A DNA stretch of 64,000 nt from Cristatella mucedo (Eukaryota; Bryozoa; Phylactolaemata; Cristatellidae): NCBI GenBank assembly GCA_009760855.2, contig WPIO01000038.1, positions 1 to 64,000 of the forward strand, read 5' to 3'. The position numbers and the translations under genes are program-made. Below, one piece after another: positions 10,911 through 20,979 of this stretch (within the stretch, counting starts at the first letter, position 1; each line of letters begins with the position of its first letter). The notes under the pieces were generated by a model. It searched no databases. It had not been told where the DNA came from and saw nothing but the letters and a program-made list of their open reading frames with translations.

Positions 10911-11325
10911 GGAGGGATAAAAGCATGGAACGTAATTCTGCGAAGCAGCATCCGGGCTCTGGCAGCTAGCACGCTGAAACCCGCAGGATTTTTGTGAACG
11001 TACTATAGTCTGTGCCAGGCTACAGCAGGCGATCTCAGGCCGACTCATCATCAAGCTCTCTGTGTGAGCTCAGAGCTGTGAGCTCTGTGTGAGCTCAGAG
11101 CTGTGAGCTCTGTGTGAGAGAGCTCAGAGCTCAGATCAACTCAGCTCTGTAGAGCTCAGAGCTCAGATCAACGGCAGAGCAGATCGGCAGACCGCAGCAT
11201 AGCAAGAGCCTACCTACCCAGGGTCAGAGGGTCAGACCTAGCTACTCAGGGTCAGACTCTCTAGTCGCAGGTACCGGCTACATGTTAGTTAGTCAGGGCG
11301 AGTCAGAAATAAATCCGATCGCCAC
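10911..11325. repeat. Module M, copy 1 (unclassified repeat)
   Basis: Homologous to 14,480-14,875: both carry GAAGCAGCATC.GGGCTC, GTGCCAG....ACA.CAGGCGATCT and a GGGGTCAGA/GGGTCAGA block. It holds a GAGCTC-rich short tandem repeat at 11,050-11,165. No coding potential is recognised. Confidence 0.55.
11050..11165. repeat. Short tandem repeat rich in GAGCTC/CAGAGC
   Basis: A unit of about 25 bp (GAGCTCAGAGCTGTGAGCTC plus TGTGT) occurs twice and then decays into shorter GAGCTCAGATCAAC units. The corresponding part of copy 2 (about 14,700-14,760) has only a single short version, so the expansion is local to copy 1. Confidence 0.7.
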
Positions 11326-11489
11326 TTTCAGTACGCATTCGGTAGCCAATAGACTTCATCTCACGCAACAAAGAGAAAGTGGGAAGCATAGCAGAGTCAG
11401 GAGAGTAGATGAGGTAGTGAGTAGCGTGGAAGTAGCAGCTCGGGACCGCTCTAATACATTTGCCGTAGTAGGCAGCAGGAGAGTAGTTG

Positions 11490-12880
11490 TCTTTGCATAC
11501 TAATTTTGGCAGTGGGTTCCACGGTCTAGGCCCTGCAGAGCTAAAGCTTATGTCGCCAACGGTCTTTAAGCGGATGAATGGAATAATTAATGTTTTGTCT
11601 ACACCGGACCTGAGGGCCCTAAGAGGCTGAAACTAGTGCTGCAGTTCAGCTAGGTACGAAGGAGCCAAGCCGTGGCCTTGGCCTTGTGGGTCAGCCTAAG
11701 AACTTTGCCCTGTATCAGGTGCTCAACCGGCATCCATCCTAGCTCTTTTAATAAAGGAGGCGTACTAAAACCTCTGAGACTTGAAGACTAGCCGTGCAGC
11801 CATATCCATAGTCAGCTGCAGTGGCCTAGTTGCATTCTTTGGTAGCCCAGACTAAAGGAAATTACAGTAATCAAGCCGAGACAGAACTAGGAGCTAGTTA
11901 AATTTTTTGAAAGCCACTGTGAAACATAGCTCCTAATCTTGGATAGGAATTGGACGTGATGGCTAGATGCAGAAGCTGTCTTCTGAATGAGGCTTCTGAG
12001 AATTTAGGCATCTGTAGAAAACGAACCTAAATTTCGAGCATATGGTTATAGTCGTCCAACAGCAGCACCTATTTGAAGAGCAAAGCCTTTTAATCCAGCG
12101 ACACGTTTAGGGTGTCCTATGAGCAGCACTTCGGTTTAATCGTCATTCAGTTTCAAGAAGTTTTTTGACATATAGGATCGAATGTCGGGAAGGCAAGCAT
12201 ACAATTTATCAGTTGCTGCAGCAGATTCCGACGGTTTGAATGACAAATCCGGTATCGTCCAGCTCAGTATCGTCAGCATACAAGAGATATCCTATTGCAT
12301 GGGCCTTAATCACTTTCCCCAGAGGTTGAGTATAAATGGAGAACAGCAAGGGGTCGATTATGGACCCTTGAGGGACTCCACGGGTGACCCTTCTCGTGTG
12401 TGAGACCTGACCCCCACAAGACACGAGTTGAACACGATCAGACAAGTACGATTTAAACAGGGCCAGTGCCTTATCTGCCAGACCGATCGTTGTTCTCAAT
12501 CGCTCAAGTAGAACATCGTGATCAATGGTGTCGAAGGCAGCCGACTGATCTAGCAGAGCCTGGGCATTGTGATATTCCCGTCATCGTTGCCACGTAGAAT
12601 GTTATTTTTATCGCAGAGGGGAGCAGGCTCAGTGGGGTGTTGCCTCTTAAACCCTGATTGAAATGTTTCTGCCGTTTCATTCTTTTCAATATGTTCAACC
12701 AGCTGCTTAGCAACAATGTTTTCAAAAATCCTTGACAGGAAAGGAAGAAATCAAACTGGGCGATAGTTTGCAAGGACCTACTTATCTAGCCCAGGTTATT
12801 TAACTAACGATTGCCGATTTCAAGGACTCTGGGACTACCGCCTTTCCTAAAGAAGCATTAAAATCTCGGTTATGGCAGGG
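11490..12880 (-). mobile_element. LINE-B (non-LTR retrotransposon), 5'-truncated
   Basis: A second LINE family, clearly different from LINE-A. From 12,773 down there are relics of [15 protein letters not shown]. At 12,209-12,499 come TRGVPQGSIIDPLLFSIYT (motif B, Gly changed to Asp) and YLLYADDTEL (catalytic motif C). The tail region near 11,510-11,660 encodes a decayed LAEL...FQPLR...SFSSA...WNPLP terminus that matches 40,065-40,240. Family placement is CR1/L2-like by the YADD and WNSLP-type motifs. Frameshifts and stops abolish function. Confidence 0.75.
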
Positions 12881-12889
12881 CTAAGTTGG

Positions 12890-13848
12890 TTTGCCTGTGA
12901 AGACCACAGAGAGAGCATACCTACCTTCGGGGTCAGACTCTCTCGCTATAAATATCGGACAAATACTGCCGGTTTACGGCGATTCAGAGCTCAATCTTGT
13001 TGGATAGTTAAATATGTTTCCGCTGGAAACACTCCTCGTCCCACCATTTCGTATTAAGTATGATCTCCACTTCAAATTAAGTGGCTAGTCTCAACCTAGA
13101 AATAGTTAGGGAATGAAGGGATCTAAAATTGAGTGACAAGACCTCAATGCCCGTTCACTACTGATAATAATAATACACTTAATAAAGTGCCCTCAGAGAA
13201 CTCAACCTTTTTCCGGGTGCTTTACATTGGCTGCAAAGGAAGCATGATCGATGGTTGGAGAGCCTGCAGGTGAGACAGAAGAAGTGGGCTCGAATAGAAG
13301 ACCACTGCTATATATTAGTGGCCCCCAACTTTCGCATCGTTCTCTCTGGTGAAGGTGGTGCTGGATCCAGTTCAGGGAGAGGCAGTGCGACCAATCGTGC
13401 CCGAGCAGCTGCCGCCATTTTGAAGCACATCGAGCTGTGTCGCTGCCTCCTGCCCAAAACCACCGGTCGTCTGTGGCATTGGGGTTGCGCTGTGCAACAT
13501 CCATCATGTAGAAATATACCTAGCTGGAATAACTTAAATTCTTAGTCTTTATAGCGGCCGGCTTGACGTTTAGTCTCTGTTGCTCTGAACAGTGTACATC
13601 GCCGTCAATTACTCACATGGACATCGTCGAGTGGTCATCGTCCAGGAAAGCTAAATTTCAGCTAAGCGGTTTTGGATTATCGTTCACTCGCTTAACTAGT
13701 AAACAAGCGTTACAGTTTTTGAGAATTCTGCAGGTCGCTGAATAGTCACTACTAATTGTACTAATAGAAAAATTTAAAATCTCGCGAAGTTTTTTAACCA
13801 GAAAATCCAAGCCATTGTCTGTAGATATTTTATCTCTAATAATAATAA
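12890..13848. repeat. Repeat R, copy 1
   Basis: Homologous over its length to 14,780-15,635: shared blocks are GTAGAAA.ATACCTAGCTGG, GACATCGTCGAGTG and AATTTAAAATCTCGCGAAG. It also repeats the end of module M (CCTACCTTCGGGGTCAGACT) at its left edge. An 85-bp LINE-A-type tail is inserted at 13,163-13,247. No protein is recognised. Confidence 0.65.
13163..13247 (-). mobile_element. LINE-A-type hairpin tail inserted in repeat R
   Basis: (TAA)n followed by AGTGCCCTCAGAGAACTC, then GGGTGCTTTAC and GCTGCAAAGGAAGCATGA. Copy 2 of repeat R lacks it at 15,033-15,042, which gives an empty-site comparison. It is either an extremely 5'-truncated LINE-A or a SINE with the same tail. Confidence 0.75.
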
Positions 13849-14480
13849 TAATAATGGTGGGGGAGTAGATCTGAGAGGTAGGCTGGAGCCAAGGAATGGC
13901 AGGACTGAAAGTGAGCGACAAAACCTTGAAGTTTATTCGTTGCTTCACTGGGAGCCAGTTCAGGTCGGCGAGAAGTGGTTTAATATGGCAACTGTGAGGC
14001 TCAAGATAGACAAGCCTAGGTGCAGTGTTTTGCATCAGTCGTAAGGTTCCGAATGCTGAGGCTGGTAGACCGGCAAGCAGTAGGTTACAGAAGTCAAGAC
14101 GGAATGTCACAAATGCGTGGACCAATTTGGAAGTGTTATCCCTGTCTAGACGAGCCCGAATGTCAACAATTGTGTATTGCTGCAAGTAGTCAGACTTGAC
14201 TGTGGAGCTAAAATGGTAGTCTAATAACACGTTACTTTGAAACGTGACACCTATTGAATAAATTCTGTGCAGATTTAAGAGGATATATGCTGACAGAGCC
14301 GATTTTGAGCGTAAGCTTTTCCAATATTCGAACGGACTTGGTTCGCTAATATTTAGTAAGATGGTTTTGTCATCCTCCAACTTTAAAAAATTGCTGCCAA
14401 TTATGTGCGGATGTCATCAATCCGTGCAGTAAACAAGCTGAAAGAATTCGATATGCTGGAGGGCTGGGAGGGATCAAAGC
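13849..14480 (-). mobile_element. LINE-A fragment of composite unit copy 2
   Basis: Starts after a TAA run and GGTGGGGGAGTAG. It carries the decayed RT C-terminus (AKIxARLD-like and [17 protein letters not shown] blocks in the frame 13,658-14,380). It ends at the same GGCTGGGAGGGAT junction as the copy at 10,114-10,910. Confidence 0.75.
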
Positions 14481-14780
14481 ATGAACTGATCTACGTCAAT
14501 TTGGTGAAGCAGCATCTGGGCTCCAGCAGCTAGCTTGAAGAAGCCAGACCAGACGTCAGTACTACATGACTAACGGTACAGACTGATGTGCCAATATTCT
14601 GCGAAGTAGCATCCGTACTCCAGCAGCTAGCCACTCACAATCCACAAAATTATTGTCCACATTCTACGACCGGTGCCAGTCGACATCAGGCGATCTACGA
14701 CCGACGCGTCACGAGCTCTTTGAGCAGCTAGATCTCAGAGCAGATCGACGGCAGTGCAGATCTATAAAGTGAAGCATTGC
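14480..14780. repeat. Module M, copy 2
   Basis: Counterpart of 10,911-11,325 in the same order between a LINE-A fragment and repeat R. It shares GCAGCATC.GGCTC, CCGGTGCCAG and CAGATCGACGGCAG-type blocks. Confidence 0.55.
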
Positions 14781-15635
14781 GAGACCTACCAATCTCCGGG
14801 GTCAGATTATGTCACCGTATTTATCCGCTGCATACTGCCTAGTCGGGGTGAGTCGGCACTAGATCTGATTGGATAATTGTTAAGGATGGTGCCATTGAAA
14901 AGCCTTATTTGTCTCCAGTTTTTCACGCGAAGTGTGATTGCCCATTCAAAGTAATTGACCATTCTCAAACTAGGAATACGTAGGGAACGGTGCGACCTAA
15001 ACGTGAGTGGCAAGACAACAATGACTGTCCACTAGTGATGGTTGGACAGCCTTGCAGATGAGATAGAAGACGTGAGTTCGATTAGAAGACCACTGCCATT
15101 CATTAGCTGCTCACCCTGAACTGCTGTCCATGCGAGAGAAGGTGGGGATAGACCCAGTTTGTGGAGAGGCAGTGTGATTAATCTTGCCCGAGTGGCTACC
15201 GCCTTCTTAAAGCCAACCGAGCCTGTTTCACTTACTCCTGCCCTAAAACAACCGGTCGTAGGTAGCATTAGGGTTGCACACTGCAACACTCATCATGTAG
15301 AAACATACCTAGCTGGAATAACCTATATTGTTAGAGCCTTTATAGCGGCAGGCGTGACCTTTGGTCTCCGATGCTCTGGACAGTGTTAATCGTTGTCAAT
15401 CATTCGCATGGATATCGTCGAGTGTTCATCGTCTGGGAAGCTCAGTTTCAGCTAAGAGGTTTAGGTTATCTTTTACTTTCTTATTTAGTAACCAAACATA
15501 TTTCGAAGCGTGATAATTATGCACGTCACTGAATAATCGCTACCAGATTTACCTACAACCGGGAAAATTTAAAATCTCGCGAAGTTTGTCAAAACAGCCA
15601 ATCCCAGCCGTGGTCCGTAGATTTTATTATTAAAA
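14780..15635. repeat. Repeat R, copy 2
   Basis: Counterpart of 12,890-13,848, without the SINE-like insertion. It contains GAGTTCGATTAG, weakly like a B box, but no convincing A box. Confidence 0.65.
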
Positions 15636-16010
15636 AAAATAATGTTAATAATAATACATTTTATGAAGCGCCCTTAGAGAACTCAAAATCTTGTTATAGG
15701 TGCTTTACAGTTGCTGCGAAGGAAGCATGATCGAATTATTAGTAATAGCATGCTCAACAAATAACAAGAATAAAATGGTTAGGGGTACCATGCACAGTGT
15801 TTCTTTTTAAATTTCGACTAGTCAGGAGGTGTCGTGACACAAATCGGCAGTGAGTTACATCCCTTGGGAACACGCAAACTATAGGCCCGGTTTCCAAAGG
15901 ATTCGATGTTTGAACGAGGTATAGGTAAACCGTTAGATTCCGAGAAGCACGTGGTGCGATGCTAGATTTGACTGGTGGGGATTAGGTGTGACAGGTAGCA
16001 TGGAATGATC
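15636..16010 (-). mobile_element. LINE-A 3' part, strongly 5'-truncated
   Basis: A TAA tail (15,636-15,660), a decayed hairpin, the 3' UTR block GGTTAGGGGTACCATGCACAG, and C-terminal coding up to GTGGTGCGATGC. It stops near 16,005. Confidence 0.7.
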
Positions 16011-16540
16011 ATAAATCAAAGCATCTAAGATGAAAGCTTGGCATAACGATCTGTGAGCCTAGAAAACCTATTTGTAATTTTTTTTGGAGATGGTATATGC
16101 TTTCCTTCATGATTCTGGATTTATTCTCTCCTGCCGTTAGAATAATATGTCGAGAGAACAAGATCCATGTATCTGTGTCCTTCGGCAGATTTTTCATTAA
16201 ACTGCAAGTCCTTACAATTCACATCTCGTAATATCTAATAGTGATTCCTAGCATAGATCCTCTAAAAGTCTCAAAAGCTCAATCTCAAGAGAGTAGAGGT
16301 CATAAGAGGCGTCTGCAAAGTTCATTTTTGGATCCTTCAGTTTTTCTTGAACTCAGTCAATCTTCCTTAAGATGACGTACCGAAATGGATACACAGCCAA
16401 CAAGCTTATGGTCAAAGTAAAATTTATGAGACTACCAGCTTCACTTCCTGTAACAAGTGGTACACTTGCGTCCTTAGACAGTGGCTCCGAAAAGCCTACA
16501 AGACTGTTTAGTCCTTCATTGATAGCCTTCACTGCCTTAT
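16011..16540. other. Unassigned interval
   Basis: AT-leaning sequence with only short open frames. Nothing recognised. Confidence 0.5.
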
Positions 16541-17945
16541 AATAATAATGCACTTGATAACAATGCACTTGATAAAGTGCCCTCTGAGAACTCGATCTCT
16601 TCCGAAGCGCTTTACGTTTGCTGCAAAGGGAAACGCGATTGAACCGTGAGCAATATCATGCTTGCTAAACAAACATGAACAACGTGGATAGGAGTGACAT
16701 GCACAGGGTCAGCATGCATATGTGGTTAGTGGTAGCATGCACAGTGTCAGCACGCATAAGCACCTCAAGGAAGAATCACAGGGACCTACTAAATGCTTTG
16801 CTAAATAGGTGTGTTTTTAGGTTCTTCTTAAATGTGGTCAAGTTGTGGAATTTTCTGACGCAGGTCGGGAGGGAGTTCCAGGCTTTGAGAGCACATGAAC
16901 TAAATGCACGGTCTCCAAAGGGTTTAAGGTTTCTACGAGTTATTGGTAAACTGTTGGATTCCAAAAAGCAGGTGGTACGATGCTTGGCCTGGTGAGGGAG
17001 TAGATCTGAGAGATAGGCTGGAGCCAGAGAATGAAGTGACCTAAAAGTGAGAAATAAAACTTTGAAGTCGATCCGTTGTTTGACTGGTTGCCAGTGCAGG
17101 TCGGCGAGAAGTGGTATGATGTGGCAACTGCGACGCTCACGACAGACAAGCCTAGCTGCAGAAAGTGGCACCAGCTGTAATCGCCTGATTGCACATGCCG
17201 TTCGGCCAGTACGCAGCGACTTACGGAAATCAAGTCGGAATGTCACATGTGCATGGACCGATTTACGCATGGTATCCATATCTAAACAAGCCCGAGTTGT
17301 AGCAATGTTATGTAGCTGAAATGGGCAGATTTGATTGTGGAGCTGATGTGGTCATCTAACGAGAGGTCACTTTAATACATGACATCTAGATTTATAGCTG
17401 ATTCTACATGAGATATGCTGGCAGACCCAATTTTGAGCGTCAGCCTTTTCAATTTCTGAATCACACTGGGTTTGCCCGTAACTAGTAAGTTATTTTTATC
17501 ATCGTTTAGTTTCAGAAAACGTCTGCCATCCATGTGTGGATGTCATCAATACATGCAGCAGGTGAGTTGAGAGAATTCGAGGTGCTCGAAGGCTGGGAGG
17601 GATCAAAGCAAAGGTACAACTGAGTGTCGTCCGCATAGAAGTGAAAGCCTAGCTTGTGCTTGGCAATCACATCAGCAAGAGGGAGAGTATAAACTGTGCA
17701 AAGAACTTTGTGATTGATAGTATCAAAAGCTGCCGAAAGATCGAGCAAAAAGGTAGAGACACTCTACCTATGTCTGCATTCCTAAGTAGGTCGTTGTACA
17801 TCCTAAGCAATGCTACCTCTGTGGAGTGATTAGCTCTAAAGCCGGACTGGAACTTACTAGAAAGCTTTGAGGTTTCAATATATGAGTTCAGCTGGTCTGC
17901 CATGACCCGTTCCAGTGTCTTAGATAGGAATGGTAAAAGGGAGGC
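16540..17945 (-). mobile_element. LINE-A, 5'-truncated, RT partly preserved
   Basis: The 3' end at 16,540-16,640 has the TAA tail and hairpin. The 3' UTR, with its two related ACATGCACAGGGTCAGC/GCATGCACAGTGTCAGC units, lies at 16,690-16,765. The C-terminal domain at 16,776-17,279 carries [17 protein letters not shown] and WNSLPT. RT motif [15 protein letters not shown] is at 17,600-17,660 and motif [13 protein letters not shown] is at 17,700-17,750. Motif B is deleted between them. Compared with 28,827-30,605 it is more diverged. Confidence 0.85.
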
Positions 17946-18829
17946 TTGGCGGTCGTTTCACTCTTGTACTGCACCTGATTGCAGAGTCACGTTTAGCAGT
18001 GACGGCTAAAACTTTCTTAAGCTCTCCCCACCTCAGATTTGATCTTAAAAAGAATTATTAATGTTCTTTAGTGTTACAAAAAGGTAATGACAATGGAATC
18101 TTTAATTCAAGAATTCGTTCCTGCCTGGTTCAAGCTGTGGTGATCATAATTTACAAAAGTTGCCTTCTTAGTTATCGCAAGTTTTCTCTTTTTGACATCT
18201 GACAAGTGACCAGACAAGACGGCTGCGTTTTTGTAGCACAGCCAGTTAAGTAAGCCTAGCAAATATGGTCTAATAGCAAGTCGGTGTTCATCCACGGCAC
18301 GTTGGCTCGACTTTGAAGCTGCCTAAAAGGCCGGGCTCGCCATCGGTGCTACTCAGCCTACCTTTGGAATGCAGAACGGTGCGAGCGGACGGGGAGGGCA
18401 GTTCAAATGCGGACGGATGGGTGAATGGCCTTTTGCTTGTTGCACTGCGAGCGCCAGCCGAATACACGCTGGTTTAAGCCGTTTTGGTGTTTCAGCTTTG
18501 TTGCGTGTGCGCCACCAGCGGGTCAAGCTAAAGCGTGTAAGGTCTAAGTCGGCAAGCGTGCTAGTGAGCTAGCTCAGTCAGCAATAGTTAGGTCAATAGA
18601 TACAAAGGCTATTCTCATATGAATTTCCTTTTTAAATATGCACAATCTATTTAGCTTTTTTAGCACAAATCTGGCCATAGCGCCCAGGGAGGCTAGCCCC
18701 TCCGCCCATACGTTGCTACTACTCTGACGTATTAGAACAAATTGGAAGTCTCTCTGCAAGTCCGTCGTGTCTCTCTACAATCGGGCGCTCTTTCCCATCT
18801 CACTCCCGAATATCTTTCTTTTCAATTTG
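17946..18829. other. Unassigned interval with a possible decayed SINE-1
   Basis: At 18,105-18,195 the plus strand has TTCAAGCTGTGGTGATCATA and CCTTCTTAGTTATCGC, resembling the SINE-1 body; the head is decayed. The rest is unrecognised. Confidence 0.4.
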
Positions 18830-19345
18830 TACTTTTAGGTCCCTTCATTCTATGGCTCCAGCCTATCTGTCAGATATACTACCCCATCAGGCCAAGCATC
18901 GTACCACCTGCTTCTCGGAATCCAGCAGTCTAGAAATACCTCATACAAACCTTAAATCCTTTGGAGACCGTGCATTTAGTTCGTATGCTCCCAAAGCCTG
19001 GAACTCCCTCCCGACCTGCGTCAGAACATCCCCTGACCTGACCACATTTAAAAGGAACCTAAAAACACTTATTTAGGACAGCATTTAGTGGGTCCCTGTG
19101 ATTCGTCTTTGATGTGCTTATGCGTGCTGACACTGTGCATGCTGCCACTAACCACATTTGCATGCTGACCCTGTGCATGTCACCCCTAACCATATTATTC
19201 ATCTCGTTTGTTTTTCAAGCATGATTTTACTTACCATTCAATTGCATTTCACTTTACAGCAAATGTAAAGCGCCTAGAGAGAGATTGAGTTCTCTGAGGG
19301 CGCTTTATCAAGTGAATTATTATAATTATTATTATTACTTCTTAT
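18830..19345 (+). mobile_element. LINE-A 3' end, plus strand
   Basis: Encodes [19 protein letters not shown] and WNSLPTCVRTSPDLTTFK, then a stop, the 3' UTR, a well-kept hairpin (AAAGCGCC...GGGCGCTTT, 19,267-19,307) and a short ATT tail. It is truncated at about 18,830. It is one of the better preserved 3' ends in the window. Confidence 0.85.
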
Positions 19346-20056
19346 TCTCCCTGTCTTTATCTAAGCTCTGCTGCTCTCTATCTCTCTCGTCCTCGTCTCC
19401 CATCTCCATCCTCTCGCCCACTTCTTTCTCTCTATTTCTCAGTCTAGCACCCCATCATTTTCGCTCTGTTTCCCATTCACTAACTGACCCACTCTCTCTG
19501 TGTGAACGTATAGATCAAGGTCACTTTAAGGTGACCACACAAAGACTCCTCCTTTATGGCTGGGGGAGTTTCCCAGTCAGCTCTAGGGACGCGGTTGGCC
19601 AAACATCGCTGGAAAACCCGCCCCGTATCGAGCGAAACCCCACAAAGTTCGGCACCTCATCCGGACCCATAGCAATTGCTTGTTTTGTGGGCCCCGTTTA
19701 CAACCACCTGGAAGCGATCGATACATAAGACAGCTCTTTCACGTTGACTACAGGGATTCTCTGTTTAACAATATGGCGCTACGCTCGAATGACGGAAAGT
19801 GAGCGAAAAGTGAAAGCGAGTCTGCCTTAAGCAATTGCTAGGCTACATGCGTGTAGAAAGATTGAAAGACGGGGCTTGACTACTCCGCCAATGCTGTATG
19901 TGCTCGCGAGAGAGAAAGAGAGAGTCAAAAAACCCAGCAAGCAAGCAAAGATCCGGACTAACAGCTAGCAGGTTGCTGGAAAAAGTCGAGCGAGAGGACG
20001 TAATCCAAGTCGAGTCTCAAAAGTCTCTATGTCGTTAACTCCAAGTGGCTGATGTT
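19346..20056. other. Unassigned interval, pyrimidine-rich start
   Basis: 19,346-19,500 is CT-rich and low in information. The remainder, downstream of the acetyltransferase stop codon, could include its 3' UTR. I see no clear polyadenylation signal near the stop. Confidence 0.4.
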
Positions 20057-20700
20057 TCAGGCGAACGACGCATTCTCGGTTGCGATCGAGTAGATCTTCT
20101 GCAGTGGAAGAACTACCTCGGCCCTAGTGTACTGGCGCTGAGTCGTGTAAAGGATTGGCAAGCCGGCACTCTCAGCAAGCTCTACGGCGGCTGCGTTTAA
20201 AGCAGGCACCGTGTAGCACAGCGCCTCGCCGTTAACTATCCGAGCTGACAAAGAAAGGAAGATAAGTTCGGCCACTTGGGCGTCGTCAGCATAGAGCGGC
20301 GCGATTTGGTAGCAATTGAACCCCCTGTGCAGCGTGCCGTAGCCGACGATCGCACCGCGGCACTTCGCCACCAGTGTATGGCTTTCCGGTAGGCCTGTGT
20401 ACAGCGTCACAATAGCGTCACGTCGCGCAGCGTTCACTTCGGCATCGTAGCAGAGCAGCTCGTCCGTCGGCTCATGCACCGCGATCACTTCGGCTCTTCC
20501 AACGGCGGCCCAAGGCAGGACGGCGAGACGGGAGGCGAGGGCCGCTTCGTTCACTCGGCCGCAGAAGGCAAGAATTCGGAAGGACGGATTTCTGAAACCG
20601 TTCCGTAGGTTCAATGCGACGAGGTGCTTCATTGAGTTGACGCCAAAGTTGGCGTCGGTAAAGTGTGACCGGCACGCCTCCATTAGGCGCGTGCCGACGC
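20057..20700 (-). CDS. Acetyltransferase exon 2
   Basis: Carries the end of GNAT motif A and the whole Acetyltransf_18 domain, with the stop at 20,057-20,059. The frame is open and well kept compared with the surrounding decayed repeats, which supports a living gene. Confidence 0.8.
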
Positions 20701-20901
20701 CTAAAAGACAGATCGTGAGTGCGTGCAAGAAAGTCTGTGGGAGAGAGTCGTGTCAGAGTGCGAGCGAAGCGAGCGAGACAGACTCCATCCATTGACCACC
20801 GGCAATGGCGGAAGCTGTGAGCAGGACTCGGCAGATTTGGTGACTTGCAACTTCCTGTGGTGACTACGATATAGCGAGGGAAAGTTAGACAGAGAGTGAA
20901 C

Positions 20902-20979
<78 letters not shown>

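Noticed and set aside
11050-11165. A CRISPR-like array of GAGCTC repeats
   Set aside because: Repeats are contiguous and decaying without unique spacers, in a eukaryotic repeat module.
13045-13110. A tRNA-derived SINE head within repeat R (CTCGAATAG / TTCGATTAG)
   Set aside because: Only a weak B-box-like string and no credible A box in either copy of repeat R.
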